Source: Flavobacteriaceae bacterium
GTDB taxonomy: Bacteria; Bacteroidota; Bacteroidia; Flavobacteriales; Weeksellaceae
Direction: 5' to 3'
Assembly (NCBI GenBank): GCA_031273305.1
Contig: JAISSC010000143.1
Coordinates: forward strand, 1 to 14,644
DNA: 14,644 nucleotides
Each line of letters starts with the position of its first letter. Position 1 is the stretch's first letter. Under the pieces are notes generated by a model, which saw only the letters and a list, made by a program, of their open reading frames with translations, had not been told where the DNA came from and did not search any database. A program made the translations under genes and the position numbers. Of the stretch, positions 14,625-14,644 are shown one piece after another.

Positions 14625-14644
14625 TGTTAACATTTTTTGTATTA
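14624..14644 (+). CDS. Possible start of the next gene of the cluster (cut by the window edge)
   Basis: An ATG begins at 14624, overlapping the fcl stop by one base in the arrangement TGATG, a common form of translational coupling. Seven codons are visible, reading MLTFFVL, and no stop occurs before the edge. The residues are hydrophobic, which would suit a membrane protein or a strand-rich N-terminus, but nothing more can be said. The evidence is position only. Confidence 0.35.

Noticed and set aside
1..14644. CRISPR arrays, tRNA or rRNA genes, complete insertion sequences, defence genes
   Set aside because: I looked for regularly spaced repeats, cloverleaf-like segments, transposase or integrase motifs and nuclease or helicase motifs, and saw none in any intergenic stretch or protein.

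Overview
This window looks like chromosome of a low-GC member of the Bacteroidota, most likely a flavobacterium (class Flavobacteriia). The reasons are the A+T-rich leaders with hardly any Shine-Dalgarno sequence, several sequences matching the Bacteroidota -7 promoter element TAnnTTTG, lipoproteins with acidic or charged residues directly after the lipid-bearing cysteine, a Bacteroidota-type TonB with a Gly/Ser/Thr/Lys-rich linker, and an rlmD gene followed by two small envelope genes resembling the DUF6452 and DUF6048 families. The family names come from memory of family features, not from a search.

Layout. Positions 1-330 hold no convincing gene but contain competing inverted repeats. A dCMP deaminase gene (331-756) follows. 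Then comes a tight exbB-exbD-tonB operon (871-2872), which would energise TonB-dependent outer-membrane uptake. A convergent gap (2873-3048) contains a nested inverted repeat centred on a perfect REP-like hairpin. Beyond it, an aspartate aminotransferase gene lies on the minus strand (3049-4233). It shares a divergent promoter region with rlmD (4410-5816, TTG start), a 23S rRNA m5U methyltransferase gene. rlmD is followed after 4 bases by a lipoprotein gene, which overlaps a gene for a predicted outer-membrane beta-barrel protein (5821-6943).

From 7045 to the right edge, all genes lie on the plus strand with very small gaps or overlaps and form a surface-polysaccharide locus. The order is UDP-glucose 6-dehydrogenase, dTDP-glucose 4,6-dehydratase (rmlB), a GT11 fucosyltransferase, a small lipoprotein, rmlA, an ABC-2 polysaccharide export permease (Wzm type), GDP-mannose 4,6-dehydratase (gmd), GDP-L-fucose synthase (fcl) and probably the first codons of another gene. 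The set makes sense together: Gmd and Fcl make GDP-L-fucose, the GT11 enzyme can use it, RmlA and RmlB make dTDP-4-keto-6-deoxyglucose, Ugd makes UDP-glucuronate, and the permease would export an undecaprenyl-linked glycan. RmlC, RmlD, the Wzt ATPase, an initiating transferase and a polymerase are not in the window, so the locus probably continues to the right.

I found no clearly new system. The least explained items are the compound inverted repeat at 2883-3035, the structured leader at 231-293, the overlapping lipoprotein/beta-barrel pair after rlmD, and the lipoprotein translationally coupled to rmlA inside the sugar cluster.
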